A stretch of 64,000 nucleotides of DNA, from NCBI GenBank assembly GCA_964059975.1, contig CAXKXX010000004.1:1-64000 (forward strand). The letters are read 5' to 3'. The position numbers were made by a program, and so were the translations under genes. Below are positions 28,133-36,905 of the stretch, in pieces (within the stretch, counting starts at the first letter, position 1; every line of letters starts with the position of its first letter). Origin of the DNA: CAXKXX01 sp964059975 (GTDB taxonomy: Bacteria > Pseudomonadota > Gammaproteobacteria > Enterobacterales > Enterobacteriaceae). The notes under the pieces were generated by a model. It had not been told where the DNA came from and made no database searches. It was given only the letters and a program-made list of their open reading frames with translations.

Positions 28133-30949
28133 ATGATGAATTACAAGAATACACTAAACTTACCGAAAACTCGGTTTCCAATGCGTGCCGAACTAGCTAA
28201 GCGTGAACCCATAATGCTAAAACAATGGTATGAGCATAATCTTTACGGAATGATTCGTTCTGCTAAAAAAGGAAAGAAGGTTTTTATTCTACATGATGGT
28301 CCTCCATATGCAAATGGGAAAATTCACATTGGTCACGCAGTTAACAAAATTCTCAAAGATATTATTATCAAATCAAAAGGCATGGATGGTTTTGATTCGC
28401 CTTATATCCCAGGATGGGACTGCCATGGATTACCAATTGAATTGAAAGTTGAAGATTTATATGGTAAACCGGGTGAGAACTTGAGCGCAGCTGAGTTTCG
28501 CCAAAAATGTCGTGAATACGCCGCCGAGCAAGTTACAGGCCAAAAAAAGGATTTCATTCGACTAGGCGTGATTGGCGATTGGTCGAATCCCTATCTAACT
28601 ATGGACTTTAAAACTGAGGCTAATATTATCCGGGCATTCGGAAAAGTTATTAGCAAAGGCCACTTACTCCAAGGAGTAAAGCCAGTGCATTGGTGCACTG
28701 ATTGTGGCTCCGCGCTCGCTGAGGCAGAAGTAGAATATTATGAAAAATCCTCTCCATCTATCGATGTAGCGTTCACGGCGGTTGATGCAGCCGCTGTTGC
28801 GACTAAATTTGGGGTGAGAGAGCTCAATGATTCTATCTCGCTAGTGATCTGGACTACTACTCCGTGGACCTTACCTGCTAATCGCGCCATATCGCTACAT
28901 CCTGATTTCGACTACAAACTACTTCAAGCGGATAATCAACATCTAATTCTAGTGGAAGAATTGGTAGAGAGTGTAATGAAACGCGCTAATATCAACGAAT
29001 GGAAGGTGCTGAGCAGCTGCAAAGGTGCCGACTTAGAACTGCTACGTTTTCATCACCCATTTATGAATTTCGATGTACCAGTGATTCTTGGTAAACACGT
29101 GATGCTAGACATAGGTACTGGGGCGTTACATACTGCCGGAGGCCACGGACCCGATGATTTTGTCATTAGCAAAACGTATGAACTAGAGATCTCTAATCCG
29201 GTAGGGCCGAATGGTCGCTATCTATCGGGGACTCACCCAATGTTAGACGCTAAGTTTGTATTCGAGGCTAATCAGCTAATCGTAGATCTGCTGCGCGAGA
29301 AAGGCATGCTATTACATGAAGAGAAAATTATGCATACCCATCCGTGCTGCTGGCGTCATAAAACCCCGACTATTTTTCGCGCCACCCCGCAATGGTTTAT
29401 CAGCATGGATCAAAAAAGATTATATCAGCAAGCACTAGAAGCGATTAAAGGAGTGCGATGGATTCCAGATTGGGGGAAAGTACGAATCGAAAGTATGCTC
29501 TCCAACCGCACAGATTGGTGTGTTTCTCGTCAAAGAACTTGGGGTGTACCAATGCCATTGTGTGTGCATAAAAATACGAAGCAGCTGCATCCACATAGTT
29601 TAAAATTTATAGAAGAGGTAGCCAAGCGGATTGAGCAGTACGGCATTCAAGCATGGTGGGATTTAAAAAAATCCGATCTACTCGGCGCAGATTCGGATGA
29701 TTACCATAAAGTTCTGGATACCCTAGATGTCTGGTTTGATTCCGGATCAACCCATACTGCTGTGGTAGATGAGCGCTCCGAATTTTATGGCCACGCGGTA
29801 GATATGTATCTAGAAGGTTCCGACCAACATCGTGGATGGTTTATGTCATCGCTAATAACCTCCACGGCAATAAAAGGTAAGGCGCCCTACAGGGAGGTAT
29901 TAACTCACGGTTTTGCCGTTGATGGTGGCGGTCGGAAGATGTCTAAGTCGATTGGTAACACTATCAGTCCACAAGAGCTGACCAAAACACTAGGTAGTGA
30001 TATCATACGTTTATGGGCGGCCTCTACAGATTACACCAGAGAAATGAGGGTGTCTAATGAGATCCTCAAACAAGCATCCGATTCATACCGCCGTATTCGG
30101 AACACCGCCCGTTTTCTTCTAGCCAACTTAAATGGATTCGAACCTAATACTGACTGCGTTGCACCAAGGAAAATGGTAGTGCTCGATCGCTGGGCAATCG
30201 GTCGGGCGCTAGCTGCACAGATAGATATTCAGCAAGCTTATGCTAATTATAATTTCCACGAAGTAGTACAGCGTCTAATGCAGTTTTGTTCTCTTGAAAT
30301 GGGATCATTCTATTTAGATATCATAAAAGATCGTCAGTATACGGCAAAAAGCAATAGTGTTGCGCGCCGAAGCTGCCAGACAGCACTGTTCAAAATCGCG
30401 GAGGCGCTAGTGCGCTGGATCGCACCAATCATGTCGTTCACCGCAGATGAAATTTGGCATTGTCTTCCTGGAAAACGTGCGAAATATGTATTTACTGAAG
30501 AATGGTATACTCACCTGCTCCCTTTACCAGAAGATGAAAACATGAACGATACTTTCTGGGACGACTTGCTAAAGGTGCGAAACGAAGTTAATAGAGCGCT
30601 AGAGCGGGCCCGTTCTGAAAAGCGTCTTGGGAGCGGGTTAGATGCTTCAGTAACGCTATATGCGGAAAAGGAATTAGCAAAGCTGCTCTCTAGTCTGAAA
30701 GAAGAGCTCCGCTTTGTTTTATTAACTTCTGCAGCATATGTTGCACCTTTTTGCGATGCACCAAAAGACGTTCAGTCTAGTGAATTACTAAAAGGATTAA
30801 AAATCGTTGTAAGTACTGCAGAAGGCACGAAATGCTCCCGTTGTTGGCATTATACCACTGATATCGGCTTAGATAGAGCACACAGAAACATATGCTCCCG
30901 ATGTATACGCAATGTAATCGGAAACGGGGAAAGACGTAACTACGCCTGA
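28133..30949 (+). CDS. ileS: Isoleucyl-tRNA synthetase
   Basis: IleRS charges tRNA-Ile and edits mischarged valine. The 938-residue product equals the E. coli length. HIGH is at about 65-68 (GKIHIGHAVNK) and KMSKS at about 603 (GRKMSKSIGNT). The C-terminal zinc site is intact as CSRCWHY and CSRC. In the editing domain, HTAPGHGPDD of E. coli reads HTAGGHGPDD: the catalytic His and Asp are kept but the proline is glycine. A GAGAGGGG ribosome binding site precedes the tandem ATGATG; the first ATG fits the family N-terminus. lspA follows after 14 nt. Confidence 0.99.
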   Translation: MMNYKNTLNLPKTRFPMRAELAKREPIMLKQWYEHNLYGMIRSAKKGKKVFILHDGPPYANGKIHIGHAVNKILKDIIIKSKGMDGFDSPYIPGWDCHGLPIELKVEDLYGKPGENLSAAEFRQKCREYAAEQVTGQKKDFIRLGVIGDWSNPYLTMDFKTEANIIRAFGKVISKGHLLQGVKPVHWCTDCGSALAEAEVEYYEKSSPSIDVAFTAVDAAAVATKFGVRELNDSISLVIWTTTPWTLPANRAISLHPDFDYKLLQADNQHLILVEELVESVMKRANINEWKVLSSCKGADLELLRFHHPFMNFDVPVILGKHVMLDIGTGALHTAGGHGPDDFVISKTYELEISNPVGPNGRYLSGTHPMLDAKFVFEANQLIVDLLREKGMLLHEEKIMHTHPCCWRHKTPTIFRATPQWFISMDQKRLYQQALEAIKGVRWIPDWGKVRIESMLSNRTDWCVSRQRTWGVPMPLCVHKNTKQLHPHSLKFIEEVAKRIEQYGIQAWWDLKKSDLLGADSDDYHKVLDTLDVWFDSGSTHTAVVDERSEFYGHAVDMYLEGSDQHRGWFMSSLITSTAIKGKAPYREVLTHGFAVDGGGRKMSKSIGNTISPQELTKTLGSDIIRLWAASTDYTREMRVSNEILKQASDSYRRIRNTARFLLANLNGFEPNTDCVAPRKMVVLDRWAIGRALAAQIDIQQAYANYNFHEVVQRLMQFCSLEMGSFYLDIIKDRQYTAKSNSVARRSCQTALFKIAEALVRWIAPIMSFTADEIWHCLPGKRAKYVFTEEWYTHLLPLPEDENMNDTFWDDLLKVRNEVNRALERARSEKRLGSGLDASVTLYAEKELAKLLSSLKEELRFVLLTSAAYVAPFCDAPKDVQSSELLKGLKIVVSTAEGTKCSRCWHYTTDIGLDRAHRNICSRCIRNVIGNGERRNYA

Positions 30950-30963
30950 GAATTTAATACTTA

Positions 30964-31452
30964 ATGAATAATAGATTAATCTATTCGACCGGAATACGCT
31001 GGGCTTGGATAATAGCGATAGTTTTGACGCTAGATTACGTTAGTAAGCAGTGGGTGCTTGATCAACTAGTTCCAGGTCAGACTAAATCGTTAGCTCCATG
31101 GCTCAATTTATTATATGCCCGAAATTACGGGGCCGCATTTGGCCTCCTGGCTGAGCAAGGAGGCTGGCAGCGCTGGATTTTTACTGGTATGGGCATCATT
31201 ATCATAGCAGTACTACTGATCATGATGTACCATACTAGTGCGCAGAAAAAACTGAATAATATTGCGTACTCCTTTCTGATTGGAGGCACACTTGGCAACC
31301 TTATTGATCGCTGCTGGCAAGGCTTTGTGATTGACTTTATCGACTTTTATATCAAAACCTGGCACTATCCAACCTTTAATGTAGCAGACACCTTTATCTG
31401 CCTAGGAGCAGCAATGATGGCGATAGAAAATTTTCTATCGCCATCAAAATAA
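30964..31452 (+). CDS. lspA: Lipoprotein signal peptidase (SPase II)
   Basis: LspA removes signal peptides from diacylglyceryl-modified prolipoproteins in the inner membrane. The 162-residue product has four membrane helices. Catalytic aspartates lie in GTLGNLIDR (about 110-118) and FNVADTF (about 137-143), with the conserved N in ARNYGAAFG near 53-61. It follows ileS by 14 nt. fkpB, which separates lspA from ispH in E. coli, is gone. The last codons (MMAIENFLSPSK) lie within a 32-nt perfect palindrome at 31415-31446, so the C-terminal coding sequence has been shaped into a hairpin. A lipoprotein substrate, NlpD, is encoded in this window. Confidence 0.97.
   Translation: MNNRLIYSTGIRWAWIIAIVLTLDYVSKQWVLDQLVPGQTKSLAPWLNLLYARNYGAAFGLLAEQGGWQRWIFTGMGIIIIAVLLIMMYHTSAQKKLNNIAYSFLIGGTLGNLIDRCWQGFVIDFIDFYIKTWHYPTFNVADTFICLGAAMMAIENFLSPSK
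31415..31446. repeat. 32-nt perfect palindrome inside the lspA 3' end
   Basis: The sequence TGATGGCGATAGAAAA and its exact complement abut at 31430/31431 with no spacer. The element ends 3 nt before the lspA stop codon (31450-31452). It may act as a transcript end or stabilising hairpin. No T-run follows. Confidence 0.9.
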
Positions 31453-31581
31453 GGCGAAAAATATGCTGACTCAGGCGATAATAGCTCGCATTCGAGCAGA
31501 ATAGGAATGCTTATCTTACTTCCGAAAACATCAATACATAATATATAGAAGCGTAGGGTCTAACTTAGATTCTCATCCCAC

Positions 31582-31655
31582 CTCCTATCATAATTACAAT
31601 TAGAATGCTCGACGCACTAGTGCGTCGAGCATTCTAATTGTAATTATGATAGGAG
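31582..31655. promoter_or_regulatory. 74-nt perfect palindrome containing the ispH ribosome binding site
   Basis: Each half is 37 nt and they are exactly complementary, meeting in CTAG at 31617-31620. The last five bases of the right half, AGGAG at 31651-31655, are the Shine-Dalgarno sequence of ispH (ATG at 31663), and the left half starts with its complement CTCCT. In any transcript entering from lspA the ribosome binding site would be locked in a 37-bp hairpin. Translation would need a promoter inside the element, RNA processing or unfolding. The structure is seen directly; regulation is inferred. Confidence 0.9.
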
Positions 31656-31662
31656 ATTAAAC

Positions 31663-32607
31663 ATGCAAATATTACTAGCTAATCCGCGTGGCTTCTGCGC
31701 CGGCGTCGATCGTGCGATCAGCATCGTTGAGCGTGCCTTGAAGCTTTACGGCGCTCCAGTTTACGTTCGACACGAAGTAGTACATAATCGTCATGTTGTC
31801 GAAGCGCTATGCAGGCGTGGCGCAATCTTTATTGAAGAAATATCCCAAGTTCCGGATGGTTCAGTTTTAATCTTATCAGCACATGGCGTATCTCAGGCCG
31901 TGCGTGCTGAAGCCAAGAACTGTAATCTAACTATGCTATTTGATGCCACGTGTCCTCTAGTCACTAAAGTACATATGGAAGTAGCGCGCGCCAGCCAACG
32001 TGGTATCGAGGCCATTTTAATTGGTCATTCTGGACATCCAGAAGTAGAAGGCACCATGGGTCAGTACAGTAATATAAAGGGTGGCATGCATCTAGTTGAA
32101 GCAGTGAAAGATGTGTGGAAATTACAGGTAAAAAAAGAAAGAAATCAGTGTTTTATGACTCAGACTACATTATCTATAGAGGATACTTCAGAGATAATCG
32201 ATGCCCTACATCAGCGTTTTCCTAACATCACCGGACCACGAAAAGATGACATCTGTTACGCCACCACTAATCGCCAGAAAGCTGTGCTTAATTTAGCTAA
32301 AAATGTAGACTTAGTTTTGGTCGTAGGATCAAAAAATTCCTCTAATTCTAACCGTTTAGCAGAAGTAGCCGAACGTATTGGTAAGCCTACATATCTGATC
32401 GATTCTGCGTTAGATATCCAAGAAGCTTGGCTAAAAAAAATTCAAAAAGTGGGTGTTACCGCCGGTGCATCAGCCCCCGAAGTTCTGGTTCAGGATGTAG
32501 TTAACCGCCTAAAATTATTAGGTGGAGAGGAAGTTTATGAAATGAGAGGCCGCAAAGAAAGCGTTGTTTTTGCAATACCTAAAGAGCTTCGCATAGACAT
32601 CGAGTAA
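31663..32607 (+). CDS. ispH: 4-hydroxy-3-methylbut-2-enyl diphosphate reductase
   Basis: IspH is an iron-sulfur enzyme that converts HMBPP to IPP and DMAPP, the last step of the MEP pathway. The 314-residue product (E. coli 316) keeps the three cluster cysteines in NPRGFCAGVDRA (Cys12), DATCPLVTKVH (about 96) and DDICYATTNRQ (about 197). It also keeps the catalytic Glu in GHPEVEGTMGQ (about 126). The start codon lies 7 nt after an AGGAG box embedded in the palindrome at 31582-31655. With ispD and ispF in this window, the pathway appears to be retained. It is last in the ribF-ileS-lspA series. Confidence 0.98.
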   Translation: MQILLANPRGFCAGVDRAISIVERALKLYGAPVYVRHEVVHNRHVVEALCRRGAIFIEEISQVPDGSVLILSAHGVSQAVRAEAKNCNLTMLFDATCPLVTKVHMEVARASQRGIEAILIGHSGHPEVEGTMGQYSNIKGGMHLVEAVKDVWKLQVKKERNQCFMTQTTLSIEDTSEIIDALHQRFPNITGPRKDDICYATTNRQKAVLNLAKNVDLVLVVGSKNSSNSNRLAEVAERIGKPTYLIDSALDIQEAWLKKIQKVGVTAGASAPEVLVQDVVNRLKLLGGEEVYEMRGRKESVVFAIPKELRIDIE

Positions 32608-33029
32608 TTCGATAAAGTGACTATCAATATTTATTTTAATCTAAATTATTATCATAATTTTTTTCGGTATCTTAGTCTTAGAGACTAGACGAATCTTCCG
32701 TCATGCTAGAATGCAACCCTTAATTCCCTCCTACTCCTTTCATACTAGATTATGAAATTTGATAAGCGTTAGTGAATTTCCTAAAAAGACGTCCCACGAT
32801 GATCCCAGATCTTCCTAAATTTTTATTTTTTACCAGAGAGTTCAATTGATGCCGAAAGAGTGTTAAGATAAGTAATTGACGATTACGCCAATTTTATTAA
32901 AGACCTATCGAATAAAAATTAGCCATTAGATATGGCTTGCCAAGCCAATATATTCACCCCCTATTTTTAGAAGTTCGATGAGTCAGGCCTATTTCACAAT
33001 AGGCGATTCTGGTACTATGGAGACCAGAG

Positions 33030-33072
33030 CGGAGGATGAGCGAGTCTGTCTGCCTACCTCGCTCATCCTCCG
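33030..33072. repeat. Inverted repeat, 15-bp perfect arms
   Basis: CGGAGGATGAGCGAG at 33030-33044 is complementary to 33058-33072 across a 13-nt loop. A smaller hairpin (GCCTATT/AATAGGC, 32987-33004) lies just upstream. Confidence 0.85.
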
Positions 33073-33307
33073 AACCATATTTCTACGAACTACGCTAGAA
33101 AAGATTTCTAGAAGGATAATAAATCTATCTCATATTCAGGCATACACCGATCTATCTATCCCGTAATAAGCGCCTGAAATCTTATCAAAATATAAAAATG
33201 TCGCGGTTGGAGCTCGAAATTTATATACAGTAATATATTATTAGATTACCTTAAAATAACAAGAGACCACGAAAGCGGCGTATTTACTATTATTAAATAA
33301 TCTATAG

Positions 33308-33341
33308 AAAGCCTCTGATCGACTAGTCGATCAGAGGCTTT
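33308..33341. repeat. 34-nt perfect palindrome
   Basis: AAAGCCTCTGATCGACT is followed immediately by its exact complement. No gene is within 700 nt. Confidence 0.9.
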
Positions 33342-33473
33342 GTCTTAACTAGATATCATTAGGCCGTTTTAATTACTTAAAAGTAGATTGGCGTCCGACT
33401 GTACTAAAATCACTGAGTACAGTAGGTATCGTGTTGAAGATTTTATATTACCCAAAAGCTTAATATATACCTC

Positions 33474-33524
33474 AACCATAGCGCTCTGGACTCTGAATGC
33501 TTCAGAGTCCAGAGCGCTATGGTT
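33474..33524. repeat. Inverted repeat, 24-bp perfect arms
   Basis: Arms 33474-33497 (starting AACCATAGCGCTCTGG) and 33501-33524 are exactly complementary around a 3-nt loop. Confidence 0.9.
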
Positions 33525-33572
33525 ATTACTATTAACTCTTAACTAAATAGGCCAATCAAACTATTATCTAGC

Positions 33573-33601
33573 TATGTGATAGTGATAAATACTATCACAT
33601 A
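33573..33601. repeat. Inverted repeat, 11-bp perfect arms
   Basis: TATGTGATAGT at 33573-33583 pairs with 33591-33601 over a 7-nt loop. Confidence 0.7.
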
Positions 33602-33602
33602 T

Positions 33603-33645
33603 TTTGCTTACTACTCTGATTATTTGCTTACTACTCTGATTATTT
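33603..33645. repeat. 20-bp tandem duplication
   Basis: The unit TTTGCTTACTACTCTGATTA is repeated exactly with period 20, plus three bases of a third copy. Confidence 0.85.
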
Positions 33646-33873
33646 AATCTCTCAGATTTTATCCGACCTACGAGGTTCGACCCCTTTCTTAGAGCATGTT
33701 GTGATTAGAGAAAGATTAATGTCTTTATAAATTACCATAGATGTCTAGCACTGGTTTAAATAATGAGAAGGCTTCAACCTAAACCAAAAATAAGTAAATG
33801 AAATAAGTTCGATCAGAACAAAAATGGCTCCGCTCTAGGTCCGCAAAATGTATTCAGATCAGCGTCTTCTAAT

Positions 33874-33902
33874 CATGCTACCAGTGTAATACTGGTAGCA
33901 TG
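33874..33902. repeat. Inverted repeat, 12-bp perfect arms
   Basis: CATGCTACCAGT at 33874-33885 pairs with 33891-33902 over a 5-nt loop. Confidence 0.8.
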
Positions 33903-34830
33903 GCAACCTTGTTCTCTTTCAAAAAAATTCATAAGCTAAGTTGTGCAAGGACTTTCAGAAAGTAGACGTTCTCACATACTATATTCGACTAATCATCACA
34001 TAGTGTACGAGTTATCAAATCTTTTCATTAGTTTTTAATGGTTTTTCTAACTGCAGATTCCCCAGTCCCTAGTCGGGGAAAATATAGATATCTAGTCTAG
34101 CAAGACTTAAGGATAAATGGATGTATAGAGTGCATAAAATTTCTTATTATAACATTGTGTTATACCAAACTAAAGGGCTATGTAAATTACTTAAAATCTA
34201 GCTAAGTTTTCTACCCTAATGTGTACTGCCATAGATTATAAGTACATACCATTCATAGAGGGTGTTATGACGAAAGCACAAGGTATGCATCCGTCTTACA
34301 ATAAAATAAGCTTAGTTTGAATAATTTTTTAAATCTTAATCATTTACTATATTTGTCCTAAAATAGGACATGCAAAAATGTGACAAATATCAATACGAGT
34401 AGATACGCTGCTTTGTAATACATCTTATATATAAAAGAAATTATATTAGGGTGATGCTTATAGCATCATAGCGGGAATAGTGGATTTAGTTTCCTGAAGA
34501 TAGCTTATTCTTAAAGAACTGTATTATGAGTATGCATGAATACTAGAGAAAGTTTAGAATTATCAGCGTCTTCAACACAGACATTAATATAAAATTTTAG
34601 TTGTACTGTTAGGCGCTATTAACACCAAGAAGAATTGTGTTCAGCTGGGCTCTGGTGTAGTCAAAAAAAGGGTAGGTAAATTTATAAGCGATTATGCTAT
34701 AGCAATTTCTAGTTGAAACTGATCAATAAAAAATCAATCGGGATCATCAGTTATGGGAGTGAACCCAAGATTAATTTCGTTAAACCCCTCTTTTCGTGTA
34801 GATCAGGATCTCTATACTATATTGCTGATA

Positions 34831-34876
34831 GCTTTTATTTAGAATAAAAGCGTTATTTTTATTTTAAAAATAACGC
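34831..34876. repeat. Two abutting perfect hairpins
   Basis: GCTTTTATT/AATAAAAGC (34831-34851, 9-bp arms) and GCGTTATTTTT with its complement (34850-34876, 11-bp arms) share two bases, so only one full stem can form at a time. Confidence 0.75.
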
Positions 34877-34948
34877 AGCAGTCCCTGCACTTTCTTTTAG
34901 CTATGCCTTTGCAGTACATTTTGGTTTTTAATAAATCTAAAAAATATA

Positions 34949-34978
34949 TTTTTAGGCACTACCTTTTTAGGCACTACC
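34949..34978. repeat. Exact 15-bp tandem duplication
   Basis: TTTTTAGGCACTACC occurs twice in direct succession. Confidence 0.85.
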
Positions 34979-35453
34979 TAGTGGGGCAATCATTAATTTA
35001 ACGGAATAATTATTCGCCATAATCCTTATGAGAAATAAGAAACGGAACTAAATACGACACGCAAAAATCATACTTATTACGATTGCATGACACTACTTAA
35101 GCATAGCCAGCACTTTTCGAGCACTCTTCTATGGGCAAGGAGAAGGGTGGAATTAATTAATGAGTAGCATATCTTTACTCGCTAATTTAAGTAGGGCCGG
35201 TCTGAATTTAACAGCACCCACACACTTACTTGCTTATCATTTTTGGGGGCTTATAACATTTCAAGTTTACTATACGCCACTTTAGGGGCCACCCTCTCGA
35301 ATAATGTGTAAACTCTCTCTAAACGGAAAAGACATCCTACTGCTCATATCATTACTTATTCCAATATTGAACTAATCATTCCTTTTCATCATTTCATGGG
35401 TTAAATTTCAGATCGTATAATTAGAAAATATTCCTATAACTGATAGAAACAAC

Positions 35454-36884
35454 GTGAATTACCTGCCTATTTTTACTGATCTAAAACAACGCCCAGTTTT
35501 AATAGTTGGTGGCGGTAAAGTGGCGGCACGAAAATTTGATTTGCTGCAGCGTACAGGAGCAGAAATACGCATAGTAGCGCAGTTGCTTCTTCCTGAACTC
35601 AAAAAAAAGTGGGAAGAAGGACGCTTTGTCTGGTTAGACACCACCTTTACACCTTCCCAATTAAACGAAGTATTCCTAGTAATTTCCGCCACGAACGATA
35701 AAGCGCTAAACGAAAGAGTGTTTACTGCGGCAAATGAACGCCGAGTACTCGCGAACGTGGTAGACGACCAGGCACGTTGCTCGTTCATCTTCCCATCGAT
35801 AGTCGATCGATCTCCACTAATGATAGCTATATCCTCCAGCGGTTATGCCCCTGTGCTGGCTCGCATGCTGCGTGAAAAACTAGAGGCGTTACTACCTATG
35901 AGCCTGGGTCGAACAGCTGAAATAGCCGGGCGCTGGCGCGCCCGAGTCAAGAAACAGTTGTCCTCGACCAACGCCCGTCGTCGCTTTTGGGAGCACATCT
36001 TCTCTGGTCGCTTTTCTACTCAGATAACTAATGGTCAGAGTGCGCAGGCAGAGAAACAGCTAGAGCAAGAATTAAAAGAGTTTGCGCAAGGATCCGAAAG
36101 TACTCAAGGCGAAATAGCGCTCGTAGGTGCGGGTCCAGGTAACGCGGGGCTACTAACCCTACGAGGTCTACAGCTTATTCAACAAGCAGACGTGGTCCTT
36201 TATGACTATCTAGTTAGTGATGAGATTCTCGACTTAGTACGCCGGGACGCTGAGCGTATCTGTGTAGGTAAGCGTGTAGGCGTACATACGATAATGCAGG
36301 AAGAAATCAACCACCTTTTATTAGATTTAGCGCAGAAAGGTAAGCGTGTAGTACGTCTTAAGGGAGGCGATCCATTTATTTTTGGTCGGGGAGGCGAAGA
36401 ACTACAGGCAGCGGCAAATGCAAATATTCCGTTTCAGGTAGTTCCGGGGATAACTGCTGCATCTGGAGCAGCAACTTACGCAGGGATTCCGCTCACTCAT
36501 CGAGATTACGCACAGAGCGTAACTTTTATCACCGGACATTGCCGATGGGAGAGGGACGGTGTGGATTGGTCCAATCTAGCACAAACACATCAAACACTAG
36601 CGATCTATATGGGAACCATAAAAGCGGCGGACATCAGACAGTGCCTTATTAACCACGGACGTTCAGCTGATACACCCGTCGCAGTAATTAGTCGAGGCAC
36701 TCGCTTGGATCAGCAAGTGTATACAGGAACCCTAAATCAACTAGAAGAATTAGCTCAACGCGTAGCGTTGCCCGCCCTTCTGGTAATTGGCGAAGTGGTA
36801 AAGCTTCATTACCAAATCGCCTGGTTTAAACAGAAAGAAAAGTTACGAAAGCTATCGCGGCCCACTCTTGAGAATTTAGCTTAA
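35454..36884 (+). CDS. cysG: Siroheme synthase CysG
   Basis: CysG makes siroheme, the cofactor of sulfite reductase, from uroporphyrinogen III. The 476-residue product starts at GTG (35454), aligning with the E. coli N-terminus. The N-terminal dehydrogenase/ferrochelatase (1-215) has LIVGGGKVAARK near 16-27, NVVDD near 99-103 and SPLMIAISSSG near 118-128. The C-terminal methyltransferase has GAGPGNAGLLTLRGL near 222-236, VVLYDYLVSDEILDL, VRLKGGDPFIFGRGGEE and ITAASGAATYAGIPLTHRDY. The Asp and Lys of its active site (YDYL, GKRVG) are kept. The usual Asp of the GPGD loop is Asn. It lies 21 nt upstream of cysD, so it heads a sulfate assimilation operon. Confidence 0.97.
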   Translation: MNYLPIFTDLKQRPVLIVGGGKVAARKFDLLQRTGAEIRIVAQLLLPELKKKWEEGRFVWLDTTFTPSQLNEVFLVISATNDKALNERVFTAANERRVLANVVDDQARCSFIFPSIVDRSPLMIAISSSGYAPVLARMLREKLEALLPMSLGRTAEIAGRWRARVKKQLSSTNARRRFWEHIFSGRFSTQITNGQSAQAEKQLEQELKEFAQGSESTQGEIALVGAGPGNAGLLTLRGLQLIQQADVVLYDYLVSDEILDLVRRDAERICVGKRVGVHTIMQEEINHLLLDLAQKGKRVVRLKGGDPFIFGRGGEELQAAANANIPFQVVPGITAASGAATYAGIPLTHRDYAQSVTFITGHCRWERDGVDWSNLAQTHQTLAIYMGTIKAADIRQCLINHGRSADTPVAVISRGTRLDQQVYTGTLNQLEELAQRVALPALLVIGEVVKLHYQIAWFKQKEKLRKLSRPTLENLA

Positions 36885-36905
36885 CATAGGTTTTAAGGAA
36901 CGATT

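Larger units (their letters stand above)
32608..35453. other. 2.85 kb decayed spacer rich in hairpins
   Basis: No coding relic was recognised. A 62-codon frame at 32978-33166 spans an inverted repeat and is spurious. Six well-formed inverted repeats lie between 32987 and 34876, and tandem duplications at 33603-33645 and 34949-34978. Confidence 0.55.

Noticed and set aside
33674..33684. T-loop-like motif GGTTCGACCCC suggesting a tRNA
   Set aside because: No acceptor, D or anticodon stems can be folded around it; the upstream DNA is a 20-bp tandem duplication.
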